Shown one piece after another: positions 15,967-25,040 of a DNA stretch of 61,275 nucleotides (positions within the stretch are counted from its first letter, which is position 1; every line of letters begins with the position of its first letter). Made by a program: the position numbers and the translations under genes. The DNA is from SBAX01 sp964646605 (lineage in GTDB: Bacteria; Planctomycetota; Phycisphaerae; UBA1845). The notes below the pieces were generated by a model, which saw nothing but the letters and a program-made list of their open reading frames with translations, ran no database searches and had not been told where the DNA came from. Where the stretch lies: positions 1 to 61,275 of the forward strand of contig CAZYEX010000060.1 in assembly GCA_964646605.1 (NCBI GenBank), read 5' to 3'.

Positions 15967-18900
15967 ATGTCCGTTCGCTTTGTGATCGGCCGGGCGGGAA
16001 GCGGGAAGACCTACCACTGCCTGGAGGGCATCCGTCGTCGGTTGTCCGAGAACCCCGTGGACGGCCCGGCGCTCATCCTGATCGTCCCCGAACAGGCCAG
16101 TCAGCAGATGGAACGGGCCATCCTCGTCCCCACCAACACGCCCGAGGCCAAGGCGGAAATGCTTGCCGCACACCGGGCCGACGTGCTTTCGTTTCAACGG
16201 CTTGCCTTCCGCGTATTGGAGTCGGCGGGCGGCGGGGCGCGGCGGGTGCTGAGCGATCCGGCACGGGCCATGGTGTTGCGGCATCTGCTCCGTCAACACG
16301 CGGGAACTCTGCGCTATTACCGTCGCCAGGGGCGGCTGGGCGGAGTGGTGCAACGCCTGTCGGCCACGATCACGGAGTTGATCCAGGAAGGCGTGGCCCC
16401 GGATCAGATCGGCGCTGTACGAGCGCAACGCCCGGACGTCGAGACGGTCGTCGGGCGCGAACCGATGCAGGACGCCAAACTCGCCGACCTCCAGACGCTC
16501 TACGCGGCGTACTTGGCCTACCTGGAGCTCGGGTATGCCGATCCGTCGCAGCACCTTCGCGAGGCTCGCCGGCGTCTGCCGCACTGCGGCTGGCTGCACG
16601 GTGCGGAAATCTGGGTCGACGGATTCGCGTCCTTGAGCGGCGAGGAGAGCGCGACGCTTGTCGAACTCGCGCGGCTGGCCTCGCACACGGACGTCACTTT
16701 GCTCCTTGATCCGGCTCTGGCGGATCTGGATGAGCGACCGCCAACGCACCCCTCCCGTGAGCTGTTCGACAAAGTCCTACGCACCTACTCCGAATTGCAT
16801 GCACAGTTCGTCGCCGCGGGGTTGAGCGTCGACGCGCCACTGGTGTTCGGAGGTGACACGTATGAGTCACCGAGGTTCCGACGTCAAGAATCGCTCGCTA
16901 GGTTGGAGAAACGTTGGGGCGTTTCGACGCGGTTTTCAGCGGATGGGAAACCGCCGCCGCCCATCGGAGTGGAGCTGGTCGAATTGCCGTCTCGGCGGAT
17001 CGAGGCTGACTTCGCGGCGGCGCGGATCTGCCGATGGGTTCAGCACGACGGCTATCGCTATCGGGATGTGGCCGTGATCGCCCGCGACTTGGAAGCCCAC
17101 CACGATCTTCTCGCCGCGGCCTTGGAATCGCGGGGCATCCCCTTCTTCGTCGATCGCCGCCGCCCTGTCTCCCACCATCCGCTGGTGGAACTGCTTCGCG
17201 CCGCAGTCGCCGTCATGTCCGAGGATTTTTCGTTGACCTCGGTGCGACTCCTGCTGAAGACCGGTCTATTGGCGCTGGACGAGAACGACGCGGACGAACT
17301 CGAAAACTATCTTCTCGCCCACGGGATCGCCGGAGCGGCTGCATGGTTCGGAGAGGAATGGGGTTTCGCCGCTCCCCAGTATCGCGCCGACGACGAGGAA
17401 TCCGTGCGCCGGCGAGAAACCGTAGCGGTGCGGATCAACACCATACGGCGGCGGTTGCTCTCACTGATCCAGCCCTGGTGGGATTTGGGCGGTGCAACGG
17501 CGACACACTCCGGTCGTGCTTGGATCGAGGGAATCCTCCGCTGGTTCGATCATCTGGGTGTCGGGCGGACGCTCGCACGATGGTCCATCGAGGCCGACGC
17601 CGATGGTCGACCTGACGAGGCCGACGAACATCGCCAGACCTGGCGCGGAATACTGTCCTTTCTCGACGACTTCGCTTTTGCGTTCGCGGACACGGCGCTT
17701 GGTGTGGACGAAGTCGGCGAAATCCTCGAAGCGGGACTCGCCGATCTCACCCTGGGCCTGGCGCCCCCGACCGTCGATCAGGTGCTCATCGGGGCGATCG
17801 AACGCAGCCGCCACCCGGAACTCAAGGGCGTGGTCCTCATCGGGTTCAACGACGGACTCTTTCCTCAGCTCCCAAGCGAGGATTCCATCCTGAATGACGA
17901 AGATCGCGCGTTGCTGCGCGGCGGCGGCGTTCGACTGGCCCCGCCGGCGCGGGACCGGATCATCGATGAATCCATGCTCGCCTACGTAGCCTTCACTCGG
18001 GCGAGTGAGTCGTTGGTGGTGACCTACGCGACGGCGGACGAGAACGGCAAGGAGCTTCGGCCGTCGCTCTACGTGCCGCGGCTGCTCGAAGCCGTCTCGG
18101 GTTTGACCACCACTCGCATCGGTGACCCGGGTCGAGGCCGGGCCATGTGGGATGTGCTCGGTGCGCCGGACTTGCGACGACGGCTGGCGATGGAGTTCCG
18201 TGTACGAGGACCCGTGGAGAGCGACGATCCGGACCTTCGCGGCGTGTGGAACGAATTGTATGGGTGTACCCGTCAGACGTTGCTCAACGACCCCGTTTCG
18301 CTACGGGCCTTGCAGTCTCTAGCCGACCGAGTTCCCGAGCGTTTGTCCGACCCCGTGGTGCGCCGTCTCTACGGCGACACGCTCCGCACCAGCGTCTCGC
18401 AGCTCGAAACCTATGCGGCGTGTCCGTTTCAACACTTCTCGCGGCATGTTCTGGGCCTGCGGGAGCGCGAGGATGCGTCGCTGGAGGCGATCGACGTGGG
18501 GCGGCTGCACCATGCGATCCTCGAGGATTTCGTCTCCACGCTGGCGGAGGGGAAAGGGTCGTGGGGCGCGATGGGCGAGGCCGAGGTGATCGCCGGCTTG
18601 GGCGACAGTTGCGCCCGCGTCGCCGCCCTGTTGCCCACCGGCGGCGTCCTCTCCGACGCCCGCAACGCCTACATTCTGCGACGAACCACGGAACATCTGT
18701 CACGAATTCTACAGGCGCAGAAGCGCGTGGCTCAGTCCGGCCAAATGCGCCCACGGGCTTCGGAGCTTCCCTTCGGAATGCCCCAGCGCGGCGGTCTGCC
18801 GGCCCTGGAAATCAAAACCCGCAAGGGCCGAACCGTCCTCCTCCGCGGGTTCATCGACCGCGTGGACTTGGCGGAAATCGGCGACGAATTGGTGGGCATC

Positions 18901-19539
18901 GTCGTGGATTACAAGTCCGCGCAAAAGACCGTCTACGATGTGTCGGCCGTGTACCACGGTCTGTCACTGCAACTTCCGGCCTATCTCCTGGTCTTGGCGG
19001 AGAAGGGCGAGACGCTCGCCGGCCGACAGGTCCGTCCCGTCGCCGCCCTCTACGTAAGCCTGGGCTCGCAATACGTGAAGGTCGATCATCCCGCGGACGC
19101 CAGTGAGCGGGAGTTGGCCTTGGCGGGCACGTCCCGGCCGCGAGGATTCCTCAGCGAGGACGCCCTCAGCGCCCTCGACTCCGAGCCGACCGCCGGTTGG
19201 TCACCCTACTACAACGTGCGCCGAAACAGGGACGGCGATCTCGTCGATCGAGACCGCAGCGACGCCGTCGCATCCGACGCCTTCCGTCGCACCCTCGACC
19301 ACACGCGGGCCAAGCTCGCGGAGCTTTCCGACCACCTTCTCGACGGCGACGTAGCCGCCCGACCCTTCCGCCTCAAGAACTTCTCTCCCTGCTCGTGGTG
19401 TTCGATGAGGTCCGTTTGCCGTTTCGAGATGGGGTCCTGCGATGTTCGGTTTCTCGATCCACTGACCCGGCCTGAAGTCTATCGCCGTCTGACGGGGTCA
19501 ACGGCCGCCGACCAAGCCGAGGGCCCCGGCGATTCGTAG
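15967..19539 (+). CDS. addB: AddB-type helicase-exonuclease subunit
   Basis: 1190 residues. AddB pairs with AddA to resect double-strand breaks for recombination. The N-terminus has a Walker A (GRAGSGKT, residues 8-15) and VPEQASQQ, then the UvrD-like fold with VVLIGFNDGLFPQLPSED (AddB consensus GxNxGxFP). The C-terminal nuclease has GIVVDYKSAQK, the PD-(D/E)XK core. Four cysteines match the AddB iron-sulfur cluster: Cys819 (YAACPFQHF) and Cys1142, 1145 and 1151 (CSWCSMRSVC). Length fits AddB. No addA is in the window immediately downstream, which is unusual for a usually paired gene. Confidence 0.88.
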   Translation: MSVRFVIGRAGSGKTYHCLEGIRRRLSENPVDGPALILIVPEQASQQMERAILVPTNTPEAKAEMLAAHRADVLSFQRLAFRVLESAGGGARRVLSDPARAMVLRHLLRQHAGTLRYYRRQGRLGGVVQRLSATITELIQEGVAPDQIGAVRAQRPDVETVVGREPMQDAKLADLQTLYAAYLAYLELGYADPSQHLREARRRLPHCGWLHGAEIWVDGFASLSGEESATLVELARLASHTDVTLLLDPALADLDERPPTHPSRELFDKVLRTYSELHAQFVAAGLSVDAPLVFGGDTYESPRFRRQESLARLEKRWGVSTRFSADGKPPPPIGVELVELPSRRIEADFAAARICRWVQHDGYRYRDVAVIARDLEAHHDLLAAALESRGIPFFVDRRRPVSHHPLVELLRAAVAVMSEDFSLTSVRLLLKTGLLALDENDADELENYLLAHGIAGAAAWFGEEWGFAAPQYRADDEESVRRRETVAVRINTIRRRLLSLIQPWWDLGGATATHSGRAWIEGILRWFDHLGVGRTLARWSIEADADGRPDEADEHRQTWRGILSFLDDFAFAFADTALGVDEVGEILEAGLADLTLGLAPPTVDQVLIGAIERSRHPELKGVVLIGFNDGLFPQLPSEDSILNDEDRALLRGGGVRLAPPARDRIIDESMLAYVAFTRASESLVVTYATADENGKELRPSLYVPRLLEAVSGLTTTRIGDPGRGRAMWDVLGAPDLRRRLAMEFRVRGPVESDDPDLRGVWNELYGCTRQTLLNDPVSLRALQSLADRVPERLSDPVVRRLYGDTLRTSVSQLETYAACPFQHFSRHVLGLREREDASLEAIDVGRLHHAILEDFVSTLAEGKGSWGAMGEAEVIAGLGDSCARVAALLPTGGVLSDARNAYILRRTTEHLSRILQAQKRVAQSGQMRPRASELPFGMPQRGGLPALEIKTRKGRTVLLRGFIDRVDLAEIGDELVGIVVDYKSAQKTVYDVSAVYHGLSLQLPAYLLVLAEKGETLAGRQVRPVAALYVSLGSQYVKVDHPADASERELALAGTSRPRGFLSEDALSALDSEPTAGWSPYYNVRRNRDGDLVDRDRSDAVASDAFRRTLDHTRAKLAELSDHLLDGDVAARPFRLKNFSPCSWCSMRSVCRFEMGSCDVRFLDPLTRPEVYRRLTGSTAADQAEGPGDS

Positions 19540-19676
19540 GCCGGACCGGTAGAGCCTTTTTTCCCATTGACCGAAGCCGCCCGGCGCGCGAAAACAAGCC
19601 TATCAAAGCCGCCTCGGCGGGAGGTCGATGAGATCGTCGGACGTTGGGAAGGGTTGCTCAGAACGTGTTTCGAAAG

Positions 19677-19700
19677 CCCTCTCCCCCTTGGGGGAGAGGG
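19677..19700. repeat. REP-like hairpin
   Basis: CCCTCTCCCCC (19677-19687) and GGGGGAGAGGG (19690-19700) form a perfect 11-bp stem with a TT loop, of the same type as at 457-479 and 60503-60525. It sits 38 bp before the YHS-protein start and lies inside the longer open frame of that gene, which argues against the longer frame. Confidence 0.6.
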
Positions 19701-19737
19701 GGGTTTGAAACAGTTGCTCAGTTACGGAGGTGTCCTC

Positions 19738-20535
19738 GTGAAAGCATCGGCTATCAAGACAGCAGTCATCGCGGGTTTCATGGTCCTCGCCGTGGCCTCG
19801 ACGGGGTCCGGCGCGGCGGAGCGCGAAGAGGTCGCCATCAAGGGTTACTGTCCCGTGTCCTACTTCACCGCGGGACGGGCGGTGCTGGGTAACTCGGCGT
19901 TTGCTTCGACGTTCCAGGGATATGCCTATCACTTCGCCGACGCCGACGCCAAAGCCAAGTTCGACGCCGAGCCCGTCAAGTACGCCCCGCAGTTCGCCGG
20001 GTTGTGTACCACGGCCTTGGGCGGAAGCTATGGGAATCGGTTCGCCGCCGACCCGGAGGTCTTTCGGATCGTGGACGCCAAGCTCTATCTGTTCTCCGTA
20101 GTGCGGGCGCAAAACAACTTCGATGAGGACCCCAAGCGCTACGTCACTATGGGCAACGAGCGATTTGGCAAGCCGGCGCTGGGGGGGTTCTGCCCGACTT
20201 CGTATGTCACCGCCGGCAAGGCCGTCCGCGGCGACGACAAGTTCAAGCAAGTCTATCGCGGCGTGGTCTACTATTTCGCCGACGCCGCCGCAGCCGACGC
20301 CTTCGCCAAAGACCCGGCCAAGTATCTGCCCGCCTACGATGGGTTCTGCGCCGAGGGCGTTGCCAATGAAAAGCGCTATCCCGGCGATCCGAATGTGTTC
20401 GCCGTTCACAACGGCGGGGCCTATTTCTTCTTCGACGCCAAAGCCAAAGCGGCGTTCGAGGCCCATCCCGCGGAAACCATCAAGAAAGCCGACGCCAATT
20501 GGCCCAAAGTCCGTGAGGTCAAACGAACGCCCTGA
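19738..20535 (+). CDS. Exported protein with two YHS domains
   Basis: 265 residues from the GTG at 19738, supported by GGAGG about 7 nt upstream and by a signal peptide right after it (AIKTAVIAGFMVLAVASTGS). Two tandem YHS domains follow: the first around IKGYCPVSYFTAGRAVLGN and FQGYAYHFADADAKAKFDAE, the second around LGGFCPTSYVTAGKAVRGDD and YRGVVYYFADAAAADAFAKD. YHS domains are short metal-binding modules found in copper ATPases and monooxygenases. An exported metal-binding or periplasmic role is inferred. Confidence 0.75.
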   Translation: MKASAIKTAVIAGFMVLAVASTGSGAAEREEVAIKGYCPVSYFTAGRAVLGNSAFASTFQGYAYHFADADAKAKFDAEPVKYAPQFAGLCTTALGGSYGNRFAADPEVFRIVDAKLYLFSVVRAQNNFDEDPKRYVTMGNERFGKPALGGFCPTSYVTAGKAVRGDDKFKQVYRGVVYYFADAAAADAFAKDPAKYLPAYDGFCAEGVANEKRYPGDPNVFAVHNGGAYFFFDAKAKAAFEAHPAETIKKADANWPKVREVKRTP

Positions 20536-20758
20536 GCCGTGAGTACCGGCGTGTCGATTCGGACCGCGGACGCCCTCCCCCCAGCCAGCCTCGTTCCTCG
20601 GCCTTACCCGAGCGTGGGGCTTACTCTGCAGCCGTCGCACGGCGCTCGCCGATAGAATCCTCGTCGACCGTTGTGGTGGATTGCGCATGGTCCCTGTCCG
20701 CGGGTTGCGATGCGGGTCGCAGCGGGCCGAGGGGATTTCGGGGCGGCGGGAAGAAGTG

Positions 20759-23305
20759 ATGGATCGAGCCGTGAGCAAGGATGTCGGTCAGCCGCCGAGG
20801 CGGTCCAACGTTCTGCCGTTTGTCGGGCTGGCCGCGTGCCTTTTTCTCTGGCCTGCGCTGTTGACGTTCCATCCCGGCGATTGGCCGAGCCCACACCAAT
20901 TCCCGCACAACGCTCCCAGCGCCAATGCCTGTGGGCCGATCGGGGCGCTCTGCGCGTATTCCGCACGATACCTGCTCGGCGACGGCGCGTTCCTCCTGTT
21001 GCTGTTTTCCACCATGGCCGCGTTCCTCAAACTCTCCCGCGGACAAGTCGGGTTTCTTGTGGAACGAGCTTTCGGAATGACGTTGGTGGTTCTTTGTACC
21101 TCGGCGTCCGCCCACCTGATTTGCGGGCCGGGAGCGAAGACCATGCCCGTCGGACACGGCGGGCTTATCGGATTCGCGCTCGGCGAATTGCTCACCGACA
21201 ATCTCTCTCGGCTGGGGACGATCATCGTGCTGGCCGCCAGTTGGTCGGTAGGGTTGATCTTTGCAACGCAGGGTTGGGTGTTGAGACTGCCGCGCCTGGT
21301 AGGACAAGTGGCGCGTGTATCCAGCGCAGCCGCGGCGGCCGTACAGGAACGAGCGACTGCGATCGCACGCCACGAGCTTGTGTCGGCGCAGCCGTCCGCG
21401 TCACCTGCGGCGGCTACAGATCACCGGCGGACAATACCATCCGCCCCGACGCGCGACGACGCGGCGGCAGCCGTTCGCCGCAATGCAAAGCCGCCGACTC
21501 TTGAGGATGGGGGCGACCCATTGGCTCACGCAAGGCAGGGCAATCCCGTTGCGCCCGCCGGAACCCCGATCATTCCCACGCTCGCCCGGCCGCCCGCCAA
21601 GCTCGCGGAGGATCCACAACGCCGACCGAGTCCCGCAGCCCCACCGCCGGTTTCGCCGGCTCCTAGGCCCGGTCCGCCGCTGATCGTCAATTTCCCGACT
21701 CCTCAGCGTGTCGCGGCGATGGAGCCTTATCCCCAGCAAATCGAGAACTGGACGCTGCCTTCACTCGAGCTGCTCTGCGAGCCGGAATACGGTTTCAACG
21801 AACAGCAGGAAGTCGTCGTTCGCCGACAGGCCAAGGTCCTAGAGGAAACGCTGGAAGAATTCCGCATTGACGCCCGCGTGGTGGAGATCGACACCGGGCC
21901 GGTGATCACCATGTTCGAGCTGCGCCTCGGTGCAGGCATCAAGGTTTCGCAGATCGCCGCCCTTTCCAACGACATCGCCCGAGCGCTTAAGGCCCATGCC
22001 GTCCGCGTCGTCGCCCCAATCTCGGGGAAAAACACGGTGGGAATCGAAGTTCCCAACGTCGAGAAGGAGCGCGTCCGCCTGAAGGAGTTGATGGGGCTGT
22101 CCGGCAAGAAAGCCAGCGATATGGCACTGCCGCTGTTCCTGGGGAAGGACGCGGGCGGCGCGGCCCTGGTGACCGACCTCACCGCCATGCCTCACCTGCT
22201 GATCGCGGGCACGACCGGATCGGGCAAGAGCGTCTGCCTGAGCGCGATCATTCTGAGCATCTTGATGACCAAGCGGCCCGATCACGTCAAGCTGATCCTC
22301 ATCGACCCCAAGATGGTCGAGATGAGCCAGTTCAAGCAGATTCCGCACTTGATGTGTCCGCTGGTGACGGACATGGCCCGGGCGGAGAAAATTCTCGAAT
22401 GGGCGGTCACGCAGATGGACGAGCGATACGAGCTCCTCGCCGAGGCCCGCGTCAAGAACATCGCCGGCTACAACGCCCTCACGCCCGAAGAACTCTATGA
22501 ACGCTTCAGCCCCGCCAGTGAACAGGAAAAGGCGCTCATCTCCACCCGTCTGCCGTACATTGTCATCGTGATCGACGAGCTCGCCGACTTGATGATGACG
22601 GCGGCCAAGGAAGTCGAGCACCACCTTTCGCGGCTGGCGCAGAAATCTCGCGCCGTCGGCGTTCACATCATCGTGGCTACGCAGCGCCCGGAGGTGAAAG
22701 TCGTGACCGGACTGATCAAGTCGAACCTTCCGGCGCGAATTTGCTTCCGCGTCGCCTCCCGCATGGACTCCCGCATCGTGCTCGACCAGAACGGGGGCGA
22801 GGTTCTCATGGGGCAGGGCGACATGCTCTTCCTGCCCCCCGGCTCGCACAAACTCATGCGCGCCCAAGGGACGTATCTCGAAGAGGAGGAGGTCCACGCG
22901 ATCCTCGAGGACCTCGCCTCGCGGGCCAAGCCCGAGTTCCATCCGGAGTTGATCAGGCTCCGCACCGACGATACGGAGGTCGAGGAGGGGCTGCGCGATC
23001 CGCTCTTCGACGACGCGGTGCGCATCGTCATCGAGACCAAGCGCGGCAGCGTCAGCCTCTTGCAGCGGCGGCTGAACGTGGGGTACTCCCGCGCCTCGCG
23101 TTTGATCGACCAAATGGCGTTGGCGGGGATCGTCGGGGACTACAAAGGATCCCAGGCCCGAGAAGTCCTCTTGACGCTCGATCAATGGGAGGCGATTCGC
23201 GAGCAGCGAGAGGCCGAAGAGGCCGCCGAGCAAGACGCCGCCACCCGACCGGTGGCTGCGGCTGATCGGTGGTACGATTCGCCGGCTGGCGTCTCCGGTT
23301 CGTAG
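20759..23305 (+). CDS. ftsK: DNA translocase FtsK/SpoIIIE
   Basis: About 848 residues. FtsK anchors at the division septum and pumps chromosome DNA. Four N-terminal membrane helices (residues ~20-175, for example AFGMTLVVLCTSASAHLI and LGTIIVLAASWSVGLIFATQ) are followed by a Pro/Ala-rich linker to ~325. The motor then has Walker A GTTGSGKS (about 483-490), Walker B-like IVIVIDELADLMM and IVATQRPEVKVVTGLIKSNL. The C-terminal winged-helix gamma domain is DDAVRIVIETKRGSVSLLQR, then RRLNVGYSRASRLIDQM. The ATG at 20759 follows GGAAG; the frame is open to 20681. Confidence 0.93.
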   Translation: MDRAVSKDVGQPPRRSNVLPFVGLAACLFLWPALLTFHPGDWPSPHQFPHNAPSANACGPIGALCAYSARYLLGDGAFLLLLFSTMAAFLKLSRGQVGFLVERAFGMTLVVLCTSASAHLICGPGAKTMPVGHGGLIGFALGELLTDNLSRLGTIIVLAASWSVGLIFATQGWVLRLPRLVGQVARVSSAAAAAVQERATAIARHELVSAQPSASPAAATDHRRTIPSAPTRDDAAAAVRRNAKPPTLEDGGDPLAHARQGNPVAPAGTPIIPTLARPPAKLAEDPQRRPSPAAPPPVSPAPRPGPPLIVNFPTPQRVAAMEPYPQQIENWTLPSLELLCEPEYGFNEQQEVVVRRQAKVLEETLEEFRIDARVVEIDTGPVITMFELRLGAGIKVSQIAALSNDIARALKAHAVRVVAPISGKNTVGIEVPNVEKERVRLKELMGLSGKKASDMALPLFLGKDAGGAALVTDLTAMPHLLIAGTTGSGKSVCLSAIILSILMTKRPDHVKLILIDPKMVEMSQFKQIPHLMCPLVTDMARAEKILEWAVTQMDERYELLAEARVKNIAGYNALTPEELYERFSPASEQEKALISTRLPYIVIVIDELADLMMTAAKEVEHHLSRLAQKSRAVGVHIIVATQRPEVKVVTGLIKSNLPARICFRVASRMDSRIVLDQNGGEVLMGQGDMLFLPPGSHKLMRAQGTYLEEEEVHAILEDLASRAKPEFHPELIRLRTDDTEVEEGLRDPLFDDAVRIVIETKRGSVSLLQRRLNVGYSRASRLIDQMALAGIVGDYKGSQAREVLLTLDQWEAIREQREAEEAAEQDAATRPVAAADRWYDSPAGVSGS

Positions 23306-23395
23306 CCGCCCGTCTACAGCCCTTGCGCCGTCGTGGTTTCCCGACGGGCCGCCGGGGCCGCATGAAATTCGTTGAACGACTCCGCGAAATGGGGC

Positions 23396-23424
23396 TTGAC
23401 AATCGAGCAGTCCGTGGTAAGTAT
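23396..23424 (+). promoter_or_regulatory. Sigma70-type promoter of the B12 operon
   Basis: TTGACA at 23396-23401 and AAGTAT at 23419-23424 are separated by 17 nt. It begins transcription just ahead of the cobalamin riboswitch. Confidence 0.6.
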
Positions 23425-23457
23425 TGCCCGCACGGTTGGGATTGACAAGTGAATAGG

Positions 23458-23655
23458 TAGCGATGGCCGGTGTCCGACCGATGTCGGACCCAAGGGAAGG
23501 TGGTGCGAATCCACCGCGGACCCGCCGCTGTAATCGGGGACGAAAACCGCACGAACGCCATTCGCGGCCTCGGGCATGGGAAACAATCATGCACGGGGCG
23601 GCGGAGAAGGCGCGGTGAGTAGTTAGATCCGAAAGCCAGAAGACCTGCCGGCAAT
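23458..23655 (+). ncRNA. Cobalamin (B12) riboswitch
   Basis: The conserved B12-element blocks are all present in order: AAGGGAAG near 23492, GGTG(C)GAATCCACC, CGGACCCGCCGCTGTAA around 23517-23533, and the 3' block GAAAGCCAGAAGACCTGCC around 23631-23649. The class (RF00174-like aptamer, ligand adenosyl- or methylcobalamin) is established; end coordinates are approximate. Downstream lies a terminator and an operon of exported proteins, so B12 is expected to repress them. Confidence 0.93.
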
Positions 23656-23686
23656 CGCTGTGACTTGGAAGTGGTGCCTTCGAGGT

Positions 23687-23790
23687 GGGGGCGCCGCGAT
23701 CCGTATCGGCCTCACGGCGTGTGCCGTTTTTCCCTCATTCGGGCGACGGGCACGCGACCGACTGCGACCCTTACGAACCCGGCGCTCCCC
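23687..23790 (+). promoter_or_regulatory. Candidate antiterminator pairing after the riboswitch
   Basis: GGGGGCGCCG at 23687-23696 can pair with CGGCGCTCCCC at 23780-23790 over 10 bp with one bulged T. The second strand is the 5' arm of the intrinsic terminator, so the two structures exclude each other. A small ACGGC/GCCGT hairpin followed by T5 at 23714-23731 lies between them. Confidence 0.5.
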
Positions 23791-23820
23791 ATTGTCGGCG
23801 GCGCCGGGTTTTCTTTTTTT
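23776..23820 (+). terminator. Intrinsic terminator of the riboswitch leader
   Basis: AACCCGGCGC (23776-23785) and GCGCCGGGTT (23801-23810) form a perfect 10-bp stem with a 15-nt loop, followed by TTCTTTTTTT. It stands between the aptamer and the first gene at 23871, the arrangement of a transcription-attenuating riboswitch. Confidence 0.8.
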
Positions 23821-23870
23821 CCGGACTGCGTTCGCGTGGTCGAACCGTCCCGGAGGAAGGGGTTGCAGGT

Positions 23871-25040
23871 ATGTCAGGAGCGCACAGTCGAAGGTTCAGA
23901 GGTAGGTTCAGTGCTATCATCGTCGGGAGTCTGGTCGTCGCGGGCGCTTTGTCGTCCAACCGCGCACTCGCGGATCCGTTCACTCCGTATCAGCTTCTAG
24001 GGTCCTTTCCATTGCCGACCGGAGCCGGTCCCCTCGACGCCCTGCCGGATGGACGCATCATCGTTCTGGTCGACGACGACTTGTACGTGGAGACCAAACC
24101 GGGTGTACATTCGTTCGTTCTACACGGGACTCTGCCGTCCGCCGACCTCCCATCCTTTGGCGCAGCCTTCCTTCGCGTCTCTCCGAATGGAATGAACATC
24201 GCCGTCGGCAACAATGGCGGCGCTGGTTTTTCCAACTACCTAGTCGGCGTGTTCACTTTGACGCCGCTTGCGGGAACTTGGTTCAGTGCCGCGCATTTCG
24301 ACGGAGAATGGATCAACAACACGCAAATCGCCCTGACCGCGGGCGATTTCGTCAACCCCAGTGTGGTCACGGTCCTGGACACAACCAGTCCCATTCCCGC
24401 GGCTCCCGTCAACCCTACGATTGTCGACAACATCGGCGGAGCGTCGGGCGGAATCGCGTTCGACAGCGCCGGCAACCTCTATACCGGCAATGGATTCCAG
24501 ACGTCAGGGCCGAGCGGGACTGGGGCCGTCAAGGCCTTCGCCCTGTCGCAGTGGACTGCGGCGCTTTCCGGCGGACCGATCCTGCACTTCGAGACCGACG
24601 GCATTCTCATTGTGGATATTCTCTCCGCATCGCCGCTGGCCTTCGATGCCCATGACAACCTATTTGTGGGCGGCGGTGATTTTTCCTCGGTGTCAGACTT
24701 CGACTTCGCGGCATTGGTGAACCACGCATCCGTGTCCGAAGCGCTCATGGGGATGGGGCCTGTGAATGTAGACGACTCGAGCGAAGTGCGCCGACTGGAT
24801 CCGGACGCCGCCAACGGGTCCAACTTCTTCGGCGTCTTTGTCAACCCCGCCCTATCACACTTGTACGTGCGCGACGGGTCCACGGCGGACGTCCATTTGT
24901 ACCAGGATGTATCGACAGTGCCCGCGGTCTCCGATTGGGGGCTCCTCTGTCTGGCGCTGACGATCGCAACGGCAGGAACCCTTCTCTTGCGATCCCGGAA
25001 CATTCCGAGATTCGTGTATGGCAACGGCGGAACATCATGA
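23871..25040 (+). CDS. B12-regulated secreted beta-propeller, IPTL-CTERM anchored
   Basis: 389 residues. A basic signal peptide (SAIIVGSLVVAGALSSNRAL, ALA cleavage) is followed by a beta-propeller-like body with repeated strands: GPLDALPDGRIIVLVDDDLY, LRVSPNGMNIAVGN, GGIAFDSAGNLYTGNGFQ and SPLAFDAHDNLFVGGGDF. The C-terminal tail VPAVSDWGLLCLALTIATAG plus basic residues is an IPTL-CTERM-type sorting signal. GGAGGAAGG precedes the ATG by about 11 nt. It is the first gene behind the B12 riboswitch. BtuG of Bacteroides, a surface beta-propeller that binds B12, is the obvious functional comparison, but homology is not shown here. Confidence 0.8.
   Translation: MSGAHSRRFRGRFSAIIVGSLVVAGALSSNRALADPFTPYQLLGSFPLPTGAGPLDALPDGRIIVLVDDDLYVETKPGVHSFVLHGTLPSADLPSFGAAFLRVSPNGMNIAVGNNGGAGFSNYLVGVFTLTPLAGTWFSAAHFDGEWINNTQIALTAGDFVNPSVVTVLDTTSPIPAAPVNPTIVDNIGGASGGIAFDSAGNLYTGNGFQTSGPSGTGAVKAFALSQWTAALSGGPILHFETDGILIVDILSASPLAFDAHDNLFVGGGDFSSVSDFDFAALVNHASVSEALMGMGPVNVDDSSEVRRLDPDAANGSNFFGVFVNPALSHLYVRDGSTADVHLYQDVSTVPAVSDWGLLCLALTIATAGTLLLRSRNIPRFVYGNGGTS

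Noticed and set aside
19567..19737. N-terminal extension of the YHS protein
   Set aside because: It would translate through a REP hairpin. The GTG at 19738 has GGAGG and begins a proper signal peptide.
21839..23590. 583-codon open frame antisense to ftsK
   Set aside because: GC-rich coding DNA often leaves the opposite strand open. ftsK is unmistakable, and the antisense protein has no domain and runs through the riboswitch.
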